Assembly: GCA_022826725.1 (NCBI GenBank)
Contig: JAJDUF010000016.1
Location: forward strand, 1-64,000
Source: Chloroflexota bacterium
GTDB lineage: Bacteria > Chloroflexota > UBA11872 > UBA12225 > JAJDUF01
Direction of reading: 5' to 3'
DNA length: 64,000 nucleotides
Shown here in pieces: positions 45,267 through 53,631 of the stretch (the stretch's first letter is position 1; each line of letters begins with the position of its first letter). The notes beneath the pieces are model-generated. The model ran no database searches, was not told where the DNA came from, and saw only the letters and a list, made by a program, of their open reading frames with translations. The translations under genes and the position numbers were made by a program.

Positions 45267-46043
45267 TTACCCGATGCTTTGAGCGATGAGACCACCGGCT
45301 ACGCTCACCACTAATCCAATGCCAATGAGACCAAGTACCACATTCAGGACTTTGCATCTCTTCTCCCATTCGTCTTTCTGTCTACCAGTTGCAATGAACA
45401 CTCTGGGAAATAAGAATGCACGGAAACGCTCAACTGGAACCGCAATAAGAAAATAGAACATGACGAACGCCAAATAAATCACTAAACGCTCAAGAAAATG
45501 AATATTTGGTCTGGTATCAAGGACATCAGGGACCCCCATAATCAATCTCATTATTAGTGATTGCGATCCCAACACTATCAAATACAAAAGGGACAGCGAT
45601 GCAACAACCCAGGGAGTCTTTGCGAGGCTTAGAATCCAATACCAAGGACGCATCGAGACTAACCTACGATTCAGTCCCGATCGGAGTTTCGTCACTTCAC
45701 CATCATCACTGCTCTCAACATGGTACCTAGCGTTGGTTCGGTCAAAAGGTAGATCAAAAAATGAATCACGTGCGCCGATATGCAGATGTAATCTAATTTT
45801 TCCGTTATGAGTGCAATGCACTGTGATTGCTATAATACGCCTGAAGCTTGGATTCTCAAACGAGATAAGCTCATCTATATCATCAAAGTTCAACTCTGTG
45901 CCATCTAGGCATTGCGCGCGATATCCAATACTATCACCGAAAGTCTTAGCGAGGTCATCGTGGAGGTAACGCAGGTCTTCTTCCTTAATCAGTAGAGCGT
46001 GATTAACATCCACCCAAACAGAACTTTTTTGTTCGTAAACCAT
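45267..46043 (-). CDS. AT-rich hypothetical membrane protein
   Basis: About 258 residues from the ATG at 46043, with AGGAG 6 bases before it. The first 130 residues are soluble and mixed alpha/beta; two or three membrane segments follow at about 150-175, 190-215 and 235-255. The base composition is far more AT-rich than anything else in the window and uses codons such as AAA, ATA and TTA, so it looks recently acquired. I recognise no family. Confidence 0.72.
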   Translation of the reverse strand: MVYEQKSSVWVDVNHALLIKEEDLRYLHDDLAKTFGDSIGYRAQCLDGTELNFDDIDELISFENPSFRRIIAITVHCTHNGKIRLHLHIGARDSFFDLPFDRTNARYHVESSDDGEVTKLRSGLNRRLVSMRPWYWILSLAKTPWVVASLSLLYLIVLGSQSLIMRLIMGVPDVLDTRPNIHFLERLVIYLAFVMFYFLIAVPVERFRAFLFPRVFIATGRQKDEWEKRCKVLNVVLGLIGIGLVVSVAGGLIAQSIG

Positions 46044-46272
46044 CCTGCACTCCTGCTTCATATGCGATTGCTACCAGCCAGGATACACAATGAGGCCTCT
46101 GCCTTGCTATAGCAGCCGCTCCATTGGCGTGGGCCCGGGCCTATTGAGCATCCACTATTATACATGCTCTGACATTGAGCTTCTGCACAGACTTAGTTAC
46201 GGGCCAAGTCAAACGGGCCTATAGCACACCACGCCCATCCCCCTACGAAGCGAGGAACCCACCTATCCTGCC

Positions 46273-46307
46273 CATCCTCGAATCCCGTAAATCCTGATGC
46301 TGACAAA
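46273..46307. repeat. 35-bp direct repeat, copy 1
   Basis: Begins CCATCCTCGAATCCCGTAAA and ends GATGCTGACAA. An identical 35-bp copy is at 46432-46466. A PAL-C copy (46314-46352) and CATCCTGTG-type short repeats (from 46366) lie between them. Confidence 0.9.
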
Positions 46308-46431
46308 TCCTCCACCCCCCGTCGCAACGGAGGGGCCACAGGGGGGCCAGCCCTGCCTCTCCCCATCCTGTGCATCCTGTGCATCCTGTCCATCCATGTA
46401 AATACCACCCGGCCCCGCCCCTCTATCCCGT

Positions 46432-46466
46432 CCATCCTCGAATCCCGTAAATCCTGATGCTGACAA
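46432..46466. repeat. 35-bp direct repeat, copy 2
   Basis: Identical to 46273-46307. A PAL-A copy follows at 46476-46515. Confidence 0.9.
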
Positions 46467-46475
46467 TTCCCTCCG

Positions 46476-46515
46476 CCCCCTCTCCACATGGTGGAGAGGG
46501 GGCCAGGGGGTGAGG
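46476..46515. repeat. PAL-A repeat
   Basis: CCCCCTCTCCACATGGTGGA followed by GAGGGGGCCAGGGGGTGAGG. Confidence 0.85.
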
Positions 46516-46687
46516 CCCGTAATCCCCTCTCCCCCAAGGCCGTTGTCTTCCCCCACCCCACCCCAATATCCCCCTTCGTTGGGATGTGGCAGATGCAAGA
46601 CCATCCTGGAGCACCGGGCACCGCCCGGCAGGAAAGTACACGTACTATCGTGTCTACCAACGACGGTGGCAACGCCACCATGCCGAG

Positions 46688-47290
46688 GGCACCGGGTCAT
46701 GAGCGACCCCGCACCGCACCATCCGGCGCGGCGCGGCATGGCCGCCTGAGTGCCGCTTCTACGGCACCGGGTGCTGACGTACCCCCAGCCACCATGGCCG
46801 GGGCGCCGGGTCAGTACTGTCTGAGTGCCGCCCTTAGGGCACCGGGTCACGGCAGACCTCTCGCCATTACGGCGGGAGGGCCCGGCCACGACCGTCTGAG
46901 TGCCGTGCCGCCCGCGACGGACCACGCCCGGTCCGCCGTCCGGCACACAAGGGCGCCGGGTCAGGGCCGACCCCGCGCTGCGTCATCCGACGTGGTGCGG
47001 CCTGACCGTCCGTGCGCCACCCCCAGGGCGCCGGGTGCTGACGTACCCCTGGCCACCGCGGCCGGGGCGCCGGGTCAGCACCGGCTGCGCGCCGCGCAAC
47101 GGGCGCCGGATCACGCTCGATCCCGCCCCGCGCCTAAGGCGCCGGGTCAGGGCCGACCCCTCGCCGCGTCATCCGACGTGGTGCGGCCTGACCGTCCGCG
47201 CGCCACCCTCACGGCACCGGGTGCCGACGTACCCCCGGCCACCGCGGCCGGGGCGCCGGGTCAGCACCGTCTGCGTGCCGTGGCGAACGC
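46688..47290. repeat. GC-rich minisatellite with a higher-order unit of about 186 bp
   Basis: GCGCCGGGT or GCACCGGGT recurs every 36-40 bases or a multiple of that (about 46690, 46763, 46803, 46839, 46952, 47028, 47067, 47103, 47139, 47214, 47252). Two adjacent blocks starting near 46952 and 47139 are nearly identical over more than 110 bases, giving a higher-order period of 185-187 bp, a multiple of three or close to it. Spacing and sequence drift rule out CRISPR. Confidence 0.8.
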
Positions 47291-47439
47291 CACCGTCGCC
47301 TCGCCGGCCGGCCAACACCGGCTGCGCCAGGAGGACTTGCCCCGCACCCCTGCCACTCCCAACACCCTGACCTACCCACACACCCACCAAGACACTATCC
47401 ACACCCACACCATGGACCGCCGCGTTACCAAGCACGCGC

Positions 47440-47543
47440 AATCCCGCGAAAGCGCCAATCCACGTCTCCCCGTCGCAACGGGGGGACCACAGGGGGGCCA
47501 AATCATGTCCCCCGTCTCGTCATTGCGGCGTAGGCCGCAATCT
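47440..47543. repeat. PAL-F, PAL-C and PAL-E cluster
   Basis: A degenerate PAL-F (from about 47440), a PAL-C (47466-47500, CCCCGTCGCAACGGGGGGAC then CACAGGGGGG) and a PAL-E (from 47518, CATTGCGGCGTAGGCCGCAA) follow one another. Confidence 0.75.
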
Positions 47544-47574
47544 ACCCCCCGGACCGCCGCCGGTCATCGCGCGA

Positions 47575-47672
47575 ACTCCCTTTCCCTTCAGGGAAAGGAC
47601 CGGGGGTTAGGTCCAACTCGTCTCCCACTCCTCCCCCTCTCCAAACGTTGGAGAGGGGGCCGGGGGGTGAGG
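47575..47672. repeat. Two PAL-A copies
   Basis: A GGTTAGGTCC-tailed variant (47575-47614) and a GGTGAGG-tailed copy (47629-47672, CTCTCCAAACGTTGGAGAGG). Confidence 0.8.
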
Positions 47673-47785
47673 TCTAAATACCACCAAGTGCATCCTGCCA
47701 TCCAAGTGCCGCCCCACCCGCGGTCTTGCTCCACCGCGGCCACGGGCCGCCGCCGCCAGCCCCCCTCCCGCGCCCCACCGCCTCG

Positions 47786-47968
47786 TCACTGCGGCGCAAG
47801 CCGCAATCCAGCCGCACAAATGAATAGCGTAGGAAGCGCCCCCGTGTCGCCCTCACTCCCACGCACGTGGGAATCCCCCCTCTCCCCGCGGGAGTGGGCC
47901 GGGGTGAGGGCCGCCAGGATAGGGCCGCCCTCCACCCCCTCTCCAAATGTTGGAGAGGGGGCCGGGGG
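47786..47968. repeat. PAL-E and two PAL-A copies
   Basis: PAL-E at 47786-47812, PAL-A at 47872-47910 and 47934-47968; the last is continued by HP55 copy 5. Confidence 0.75.
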
Positions 47969-48021
47969 TGAGGCCTAACCGCACCACACCCGGCACTACC
48001 CGTGCGGGCTTTGGCCCATCA
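47969..48021. mobile_element. HP55 hairpin element copy 5, decayed
   Basis: Loop CACACCCGGCACTACCC and right arm GTGCGGGCTTTGGCCCATCA; the left arm has lost about three bases. It lies in the tail of a PAL-A repeat. Confidence 0.7.
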
Positions 48022-48036
48022 TGGGGTGAGGCTCGC

Positions 48037-48264
48037 CTACCCGCCACCCGCCACCCGCACGCCGGCGATGGCCAGCAGTAGGCCCAGTGCCGCCGCGCCC
48101 AGCAGCAACGCCGCCATCCGCGCCAGCTCCGTGTCGCGTTGGTACAGGCTGTAGCCCGTCAGACCCGCCGAACCGGCGACTACCACGCCACAGACCACCG
48201 CGAACAGCCAGGAAAGCAGCCAGACCAGCCGCGAGATCACCGTCAGCAGATCGAGCGAGGTCAT
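48037..48264 (-). CDS. Small two-segment membrane protein
   Basis: A 75-residue protein with two hydrophobic segments (about 8-35 and 48-72) joined by YSLYQRDTELAR. No family recognised. It lies 55 bases downstream of the MBL-cupin gene on the same strand. Its composition is that of a real membrane protein, not of a chance frame. Confidence 0.6.
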   Translation of the reverse strand: MTSLDLLTVISRLVWLLSWLFAVVCGVVVAGSAGLTGYSLYQRDTELARMAALLLGAAALGLLLAIAGVRVAGGG

Positions 48265-48319
48265 GTGTCACCAAGCGCCATCGGCGGCGCTCCCGGTCGC
48301 TGTGTCGCATCGAGTCGCA

Positions 48320-49384
48320 TCAGACCTCTCCCTCGAAGTACCCTACCGCATCCTGCAACCGGAATAAGCGGCGCACCGCCCGCACGTTCACCTTGCCCGA
48401 ATCCGGGTACTCCACGTCATCGGCCGCCGAGATCGTTCCCAGCATCAGTATGGTGCAGGGCACCGTCCCGTCGTTGACGAACTTGTGCGCGCTACGCGGG
48501 CCGGGCGGCGCCGCGATGAAGTCCCCCGCCCGCACCGCGAATTCGCCGCGGTCCGTCAAGAGCGTACACGTCCCCTCCATCACGTAGAACAGCTCCTCGG
48601 CAACGTGATGATAGTGCCGCGGATACGTCGCCTTGCCGGGCGCCAGCCGCACCACCTGATAGCCCAGCTTCCGTGCCCCCACCAGCGCGTCAATGTCCTT
48701 GCTCTCCAGGCGGTACGGTCCCGGCCCCGCCCGCGTCTCCCACGGTATCTCATCCAGGTTGATCCGGTTGATGTACAGGTCCGACCGCGACTCCAGCAGC
48801 GCCAGCAGCGCCTCCCGCGCGCCGGTGTAGATCGAGTGCCCATCGCCCAGCAGCAGCGCGTCGAGCTGCGGGATAGCGAGCAGCTTGCGTAGCTGCAACA
48901 AGGCTTGCGCGTGGTCCGCCACCTTGGGCGGCGCCCCTAGGCTCAACGTGCCGGCCGGCGCACCCCACACGAAGTCGCCGATGAACGCCACCTGCCCACC
49001 GCGCCAGATCAACGCCATCTCGCCCGGACTCTTCCCCCGCTCCAGGTGCAGCACGCGCAAGTCCGGCACGATCTCCTCGCCGTCCGCCACCGTCCGGTCA
49101 ATCGGAAAGTCGAACAGCGGCGCGTCCGCCTCGTGCGCCACAAGCTGCGCGCCCGTCTGCTCCTTGAAGCCGACGGCCTCCCGGTCATGGTCCCGATTGG
49201 TCAGCACGATCAGCGCCGCGCCGCCCAGCGCATCGAGCTGCGCCCGGTCCCCGGCCCCCATCGGCACCGGATCAATCAGCACATTGCCTTCCGGCCGCAC
49301 CCACAGATGCCCATTGAAGTCGAACTGCTTCTCCTCATCGAACACGGACCACGAATACAGTCCCTCGAACATCAACCGCTTCAC
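48320..49384 (-). CDS. Metallo-beta-lactamase-fold/cupin fusion protein
   Basis: About 354 residues. An MBL-fold domain (about 1-220; VLIDPVPM, HLERGKSPGEMAL, LLLGDGHS) is fused to a C-terminal cupin (YPRHYHHVAEELFYVMEG, about 265-320). The zinc motif HxHxDH of catalytic MBL enzymes is replaced by TNRDHDREA, so the first domain has lost much of its metal site. The cupin keeps His-x-His and Glu. I chose the GTG at 49384, seven bases after GGAGG. Role unknown. Confidence 0.82.
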   Translation of the reverse strand: MKRLMFEGLYSWSVFDEEKQFDFNGHLWVRPEGNVLIDPVPMGAGDRAQLDALGGAALIVLTNRDHDREAVGFKEQTGAQLVAHEADAPLFDFPIDRTVADGEEIVPDLRVLHLERGKSPGEMALIWRGGQVAFIGDFVWGAPAGTLSLGAPPKVADHAQALLQLRKLLAIPQLDALLLGDGHSIYTGAREALLALLESRSDLYINRINLDEIPWETRAGPGPYRLESKDIDALVGARKLGYQVVRLAPGKATYPRHYHHVAEELFYVMEGTCTLLTDRGEFAVRAGDFIAAPPGPRSAHKFVNDGTVPCTILMLGTISAADDVEYPDSGKVNVRAVRRLFRLQDAVGYFEGEV

Positions 49385-49555
49385 GACTTTCCCTCCATCC
49401 GTCCACACACTACCGACGATCAGCCCGATTCTACCGCAAGCCCCCGCCGCCCCCTCCTGCTACCATCACCCCAGCCCACCAGCTAACGTTGCGACACCGA
49501 GAACACAACGTCCCCCCGCCACAATCCGAACACCGGATAACCATTTTTCGAGCCA

Positions 49556-50452
49556 ATGACCGACACAGGGCCGGAGGATGAGCGGCACCGGCGCCGGACC
49601 AACAGGCGCCGCCGCGAAAACATCACCCTCCTCGCCGCCATCGTCGTGGCCGTAGCCGGTATCATAGTAGTCGGTTGGCGTATGGGCTTGGACGACCGCT
49701 TCATCTATCACCCGCTGCCGTTCGACGAGCGGGCCGCGCACGCGCTGCTCGGCGGCCTCCCCGTCGAGGAGCACACCTTCCCCTCGACCGACGGCCTCCA
49801 ACTGCACGGCTGGATCGCCCGCACCGACCCGGCCGCCCCGTGGCTGCTCTGGTGCCACGGCAACGCCGGCAACGTCACTCACCGCGCCGACAACCTCAAG
49901 CTGCTCGTCGAGCACGACCTCAACGTCTTCATCTTCGACTATCGCGGCTACGGCCGCAGCGAGGGCCGGCCCTCCGAACCGGGCTTCTATGACGACGCGG
50001 CCGCCGCCTACGACTATCTCCGTAGCACCGCCGGCGTGATGCCGGAGCAGATCGTCCTTTATGGCCGCTCGCTCGGCGCTCCCGTCGCCGCCGAGCTGGC
50101 CCTGCGCCGCCCGGCCGCCGGCCTCATCCTCGAAGCGCCGCTCGGTTCGATCACGGCGATGGCCCGCACCGTCATCCCGCTGGTCCCGCTGGAGAAGCTC
50201 TTCCGCGCCCGTTTCGACACCCTGGCCCGCGCCCCCCGCTTGCAGCTACCCACGCTCGTCATGGTCGCCGAGCGCGACGACGTTATCCCGCCCCAGCAGG
50301 CTCGGCAAATCTTCGCGGCCCTCCCCGGCCCCAAGGAAATCTGGACCATTCCCGGCGCCCACCACAACAACACCTACGTGGCCGGCGGCACCGCCTACTT
50401 CGAGCAGCTAACCGGCTTCATGCGGCGCGTCACGGCGACCGCCGGTGAGTGA
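49556..50452 (+). CDS. Alpha/beta hydrolase with N-terminal membrane anchor
   Basis: A 298-residue protein: basic N-terminus, one membrane segment (about 22-42), then an alpha/beta hydrolase domain. WCHGNAGN forms the oxyanion loop, LYGRSLGAPVA the nucleophile elbow, ERDDVIPPQQ the acid and GAHHNNTY the final His. It is similar to the Bem46/YfhR group, an esterase-like class whose substrates are unknown. It stands between divergent and parallel genes. Confidence 0.88.
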   Translation: MTDTGPEDERHRRRTNRRRRENITLLAAIVVAVAGIIVVGWRMGLDDRFIYHPLPFDERAAHALLGGLPVEEHTFPSTDGLQLHGWIARTDPAAPWLLWCHGNAGNVTHRADNLKLLVEHDLNVFIFDYRGYGRSEGRPSEPGFYDDAAAAYDYLRSTAGVMPEQIVLYGRSLGAPVAAELALRRPAAGLILEAPLGSITAMARTVIPLVPLEKLFRARFDTLARAPRLQLPTLVMVAERDDVIPPQQARQIFAALPGPKEIWTIPGAHHNNTYVAGGTAYFEQLTGFMRRVTATAGE

Positions 50453-50456
50453 TGCC

Positions 50457-50496
50457 GGCCCCCTATGGCCCCCCCGCTCGGCGCGGGGGGACGGCG
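50457..50496. repeat. PAL-C repeat
   Basis: GGCCCCCTATGGCCCCCCCG followed by CTCGGCGCGGGGGGACGGCG. It separates the hydrolase and P1 peptidase genes. Confidence 0.75.
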
Positions 50497-50554
50497 TGCA
50501 GGTCAAGGCCCAGGAGTGATACAAAGCTCCCTGTGGAAGCAGAAAGGTGGCCCG

Positions 50555-51532
50555 ATGACCGAGCGGAAGCACCGGCTCTCGAACGACACCGCCATGCTCA
50601 CCCCCGGCATCGTCACCGACGCCCCGCTGCTGGAGCTAGACTTCCCGGCCCTCCGCATCGGCGTCGCCGAATACCCCGAGGGACCCACCGGCTGCACCGT
50701 CTTCTACTTCCCCGACGGCGTCACCGGCGCCGTAGACATCCGCGGCGGCGCTCCGGGCGTGCTGCAGCATCCCTGGAACTACTACGACGCCATCTGCTTT
50801 GCCGGCGGCTCACTCTACGGCCTCGAATCGGCGTCGGGCGTCGCCGCCGAGCTACTCGCCCAGCGCGAGTACGCCGTGTCGTTCACCACCATCGCCAGCA
50901 TCGGCGCCGCCATCATCTACGACTTCTCGCGCAAAAACTCCGTCTACCCCGACAAGGCGTTGGGACGCGCCGCGCTCCGGGCAGCCCGCAGTGGGCAGTT
51001 CCCCCTGGGCGCGTGCGGCGCCGGTGCCTCCGCCACGGTGGGTAAGGGGGTGCGCTTCGCCTACCGCGAGCTGGCCGGGCAGGGCGGCGCCTTCCGCCAG
51101 CTCGGACCGACCAAGCTCGCCGTCTTCACCGTCGTCAACGCTATCGGCGCCATCGTCAATCGGCAAGGACAGGTCGTCCGCGGCAACCTGAACCCCCGCA
51201 CCGGCGAGCGCCACCATCCCCTGGCCGCCGTCGAGCACCGCCTGGCTAATCCCGATACCCCGCCCACGCCCCCCGGCAACACCACCGTCACGCTGCTCGT
51301 GACCAACCAGCAGTTCCACCTCAACGCCCTCCAACAACTCGGCCGCCAGGTCCACAGCGCGATGACCCAGGCCATCCAGCCCTTCCACACCATCAACGAC
51401 GGCGATACCCTCTTCACCGTCACCACCAACGAGGTCGAAAACCCGGCACTCGATGCCATGGCCCTCGGACTCATCGGCTCCGAGCTAGCCTGGGACGCCG
51501 TCCTCACCTCCTTCACCCCCCGCGGTCCGTAG
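50555..51532 (+). CDS. P1 family (S58) aminopeptidase
   Basis: About 325 residues from the ATG at 50555, preceded by AAAGGTGG. It is a DmpA-type N-terminal-nucleophile peptidase with LTPGIVTDA, CFAGGSLYGLESASGV, PLGACGAGASATVGKG and, before the second strand, GNTTVTLLVTN, where self-cleavage before Thr is expected. These enzymes remove N-terminal residues or beta-amino acids. Family firm, substrate unknown. Confidence 0.9.
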   Translation: MTERKHRLSNDTAMLTPGIVTDAPLLELDFPALRIGVAEYPEGPTGCTVFYFPDGVTGAVDIRGGAPGVLQHPWNYYDAICFAGGSLYGLESASGVAAELLAQREYAVSFTTIASIGAAIIYDFSRKNSVYPDKALGRAALRAARSGQFPLGACGAGASATVGKGVRFAYRELAGQGGAFRQLGPTKLAVFTVVNAIGAIVNRQGQVVRGNLNPRTGERHHPLAAVEHRLANPDTPPTPPGNTTVTLLVTNQQFHLNALQQLGRQVHSAMTQAIQPFHTINDGDTLFTVTTNEVENPALDAMALGLIGSELAWDAVLTSFTPRGP

Positions 51533-51535
51533 TCC

Positions 51536-51562
51536 CCTCCCCCCGCCGCCGGGGGGCCATAG
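51536..51562. repeat. PAL-C left half, interrupted by MITE-B copy 2
   Basis: CCCCCGCCGCCGGGGGGCCA TAG; it resumes as GGGGACCATAGGGGGGCG at 51759. Confidence 0.75.
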
Positions 51563-51758
51563 CTCACAGGGGTAGGTTTTTTGTAGAGGCGTGCTTCACT
51601 GCACCCAGGCGCTGGTCATTGCAGCGAGCACCGCCATCCAAGGCCATGCATCGGCCCCGGTCCGAGCGTTACACCCCCTCTCCACATGGTGGAGAGGGGG
51701 CCGGGGGGTGAGGGCGGCCCCGCCTGCGGCTCCCCGTAGAAAAACCTACCCTTGTGAG
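51563..51758. mobile_element. MITE-B copy 2
   Basis: 196 bp. Left terminus CTCACAGGGGTAGGTTTTT at 51563-51581 and right terminus AAAAACCTACCCTTGTGAG at 51740-51758 pair at 18 of 19 positions. The left flank GGGGGCCATAG and right flank GGGGACCATAG (11 bp, one mismatch) form a target duplication of the PAL-C site. The interior is strongly similar to copy 1 (shared CCATGCATCGGCCCCGG), with an intact PAL-A lacking HP55 at 51671-51712. Confidence 0.85.
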
Positions 51759-51775
51759 GGGGACCATAGGGGGGC

Positions 51776-51803
51776 GTCATTGCGGCGCAAGCCGCAATCC
51801 AGG
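51776..51803. repeat. PAL-E repeat
   Basis: GTCATTGCGGCGCAAGCCGC AATCCAGG, next to the MITE-B copy. Confidence 0.8.
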
Positions 51804-51852
51804 AGAGCTAGAATGACGAGCAGTTCGACAAAAGCCGGCGCCCCTCGGACTC

Positions 51853-51945
51853 CCCTTCCCTGGCAGGAAAGGGGCCGGGTGACAGGTCAAAGCCGCACCA
51901 CACCTGGCACTACCCGTGCGGCTTTGGCCTATCAAGAGTTAGGTC
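51853..51945. repeat. PAL-A variant interrupted by HP55 copy 3
   Basis: CCCCTTCCCTGGCAGGAAAG, GGGCCGGG, then HP55, then AGAGTTAGGTC. Intact variants have five G between CC and TTAGG; here three lie before HP55 and four bases after. Confidence 0.8.
51880..51934. mobile_element. HP55 hairpin element copy 3
   Basis: 55 bp: TGACAGGTCAAAGCCGCAC, loop CACACCTGGCACTACCC, GTGCGGCTTTGGCCTATCA. It has a G-C pair where copies 1 and 2 have A-T (position 16 of the arm). Confidence 0.85.
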
Positions 51946-52717
51946 AGCTCCCCCCCGCCAACGCAATCCGTGCCTGCTCGATCCGCTCGGCCGCCGCTTC
52001 GATCCGCACCCGCACCAGCAGCAGCGCCACGTACAGCAGCGTCATCCCGCTCACGGTGACGATGATGCTGATGAGCATTTCCGGCGGCATCTGCGGCCCC
52101 TCCGGGGTGATGAATACGGGGCCGGGGTGCAGGTTGCGCCACCACTCCGCCGAGAAGTAGATCAGCGGCACGTCGAAGAACCCCACAATGCCGAGCACCG
52201 CGGCGGCGCGCGCGGTCCGCGGACTCAGCGCGCCGCGCCGGGCAAACGAGCGCAGCATCACATACGCCGCGTAGATCATCCACAGCACCAGCGTGGTCGT
52301 CTGTTTCGGGTCCCACTGCCACCAGACACCCCAGATCGGCTTGCCCCAGAGCGCCCCCGTTATCAGCGCCAGCGTCGTGAACAGCAGGCCGACCTCTGCC
52401 GACGAGCGAGCGATGGTGTCCAAACGCGCCGCGCCGCGCACGAGATACCCGATGCTGGCCACGAAGACCACGAAGAAGGCCAGGAACCCTACCCACGCGG
52501 TCGGCACGTGAATATAGAAGATGCGCTGCGGCGCTTTCTGGATTGCGTCTTCCGGCGCCCAGAGCAGTCCGGCGAGACCACCGAGCACGAGCAGGAGCAC
52601 GGCGGCCACCGTGATGAAGGCGGTATCCCACGACCGGCCGCTCCCGGCGGTCCGGCGGGGCAACTCGAGCGCGCCGGTGTCGTCGGTGCCAGGGGCCACG
52701 TGTGTTGCAGTAGTCAT
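51944..52717 (-). CDS. ccmC: CcmC/CcsA-type haem-handling membrane protein
   Basis: A 257-residue membrane protein with about six segments. The WWD-type haem motif is GVWWQWDPKQTTTLVLW, and conserved His residues lie in FYIHVPTAW and NLHPG. Length and motif fit CcmC of cytochrome c maturation. No other ccm or res gene is in the window, so the rest of the system must be elsewhere. Named on family motif; ccsA cannot be excluded. Confidence 0.88.
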   Translation of the reverse strand: MTTATHVAPGTDDTGALELPRRTAGSGRSWDTAFITVAAVLLLVLGGLAGLLWAPEDAIQKAPQRIFYIHVPTAWVGFLAFFVVFVASIGYLVRGAARLDTIARSSAEVGLLFTTLALITGALWGKPIWGVWWQWDPKQTTTLVLWMIYAAYVMLRSFARRGALSPRTARAAAVLGIVGFFDVPLIYFSAEWWRNLHPGPVFITPEGPQMPPEMLISIIVTVSGMTLLYVALLLVRVRIEAAAERIEQARIALAGGS

Positions 52718-52777
52718 AGGAGCAGTCTACCTCAGTGGTATTCGTTTGTCACCGCAGCAGGCACAACTCCATACGGA

Positions 52778-53596
52778 TCACAGGGTAGCGATGGGTCCCC
52801 TATCATCCGGGCCGGTTTGGTGCTCCGGGAGTGCTGCCGGTTGAGCCGCGGAATCAGCTACCGTGTCGGCACTCGACCAAACGGGACTCGGAGGGCCGTC
52901 GTGACACAGTCTCCCGTCCCGCAACAGCAGCACTCGCGGCACCTGACGCTGTGTCAGGTCCAGGTCGTGCGTGACGAGGACAATCCCCTTCCCTTGATCT
53001 GCTAGGTTGCACAGTGCGTTGAACATGGCGCTGCGGCTCTCCGTGTCCAGGCTGCGGAATGACTCGTCCAATAGAATGAAGTCCCTTTGCTGGGCGAGGG
53101 TGAAGGCCAGCCAAGCCCGCTGTTTCTCACCCCCGGAGAGTTGAGCGAAAGTCCGGTCGGCGAGGCGGTCAACGGCACAGTGGGACAGACACTCCTCTAC
53201 CAACGCCTTATCGTCATCGGTCAGCCGCCAGCCAAGGCTGCGCCCTGGAAGAAAACGGGCGAGCGACACGATTTCTCTCACCGTCATGAATGGCGGGTCC
53301 TGCAAGTCTTGGGGCAGGAATGCGACGTTCCGCGTGTAGCGAGGCGACTGTACGCACCCACCGGGCAACCGCATAATGGCCCGCCCTGAGTCCGGAGCTA
53401 CCTCACCGGCGATGATTTGCATGAGGGTTGATTTTCCGGCCCCGTTCGACCCTACGAGGAGCATGAATTCTCCGCGTGAAATCGAGGTGGTGATCCCGTT
53501 CAGCACGCGATGGGTCCCGTAGGAATAGGTCACGTCCTCCAAGACGATACTACCATCTGTTTTCGCCCTCGACTGGGGGCCTTTATCCTCATTCAT
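52778..53596 (-). CDS. Iron-siderophore-type ABC transporter ATPase
   Basis: About 272 residues from the ATG at 53596; a TTG at 53635 that overlaps the permease stop is an alternative. Walker A is GSNGAGKS, the signature LSGGEKQR and Walker B FILLDESFRSLD. Together with the FecCD permease and the lipoprotein next to it, this forms a FecBCD-like importer of iron chelates, haem or cobalamin. The LDES (Ser for Pro) in Walker B is a mild departure. Confidence 0.88.
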   Translation of the reverse strand: MNEDKGPQSRAKTDGSIVLEDVTYSYGTHRVLNGITTSISRGEFMLLVGSNGAGKSTLMQIIAGEVAPDSGRAIMRLPGGCVQSPRYTRNVAFLPQDLQDPPFMTVREIVSLARFLPGRSLGWRLTDDDKALVEECLSHCAVDRLADRTFAQLSGGEKQRAWLAFTLAQQRDFILLDESFRSLDTESRSAMFNALCNLADQGKGIVLVTHDLDLTQRQVPRVLLLRDGRLCHDGPPSPVWSSADTVADSAAQPAALPEHQTGPDDRGPIATL

Positions 53597-53631
53597 CTGC
53601 CAAACCTGGTGTGTGCTGCTCCATCGATCAG

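Larger units (their letters stand above)
46044..48036. other. Gene-free repeat-rich stretch of about 2 kb
   Basis: No supported gene. It contains a 35-bp direct repeat, CATCCTGTG-type short tandem repeats, several PAL-A, PAL-C, PAL-E and PAL-F copies, a minisatellite and one HP55. Long open frames here arise from GC bias and stop-free repeats. Confidence 0.7.

Noticed and set aside
46263..46946. A 227-codon minus-strand frame with repeated GTQTVLTRRPG-type blocks
   Set aside because: It is the reverse reading of the same minisatellite and extends through PAL-A and the 35-bp repeats.
46688..47290. CRISPR array
   Set aside because: Units are 36-40 bases, drift in sequence, and show no constant repeat with unique spacers; no cas genes.
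46488..47978. A long open frame of about 496 codons on the plus strand
   Set aside because: It runs through PAL-A, PAL-C, PAL-E and the minisatellite. Its MVERGPGGEA start is repeat sequence and its composition is not that of a protein.
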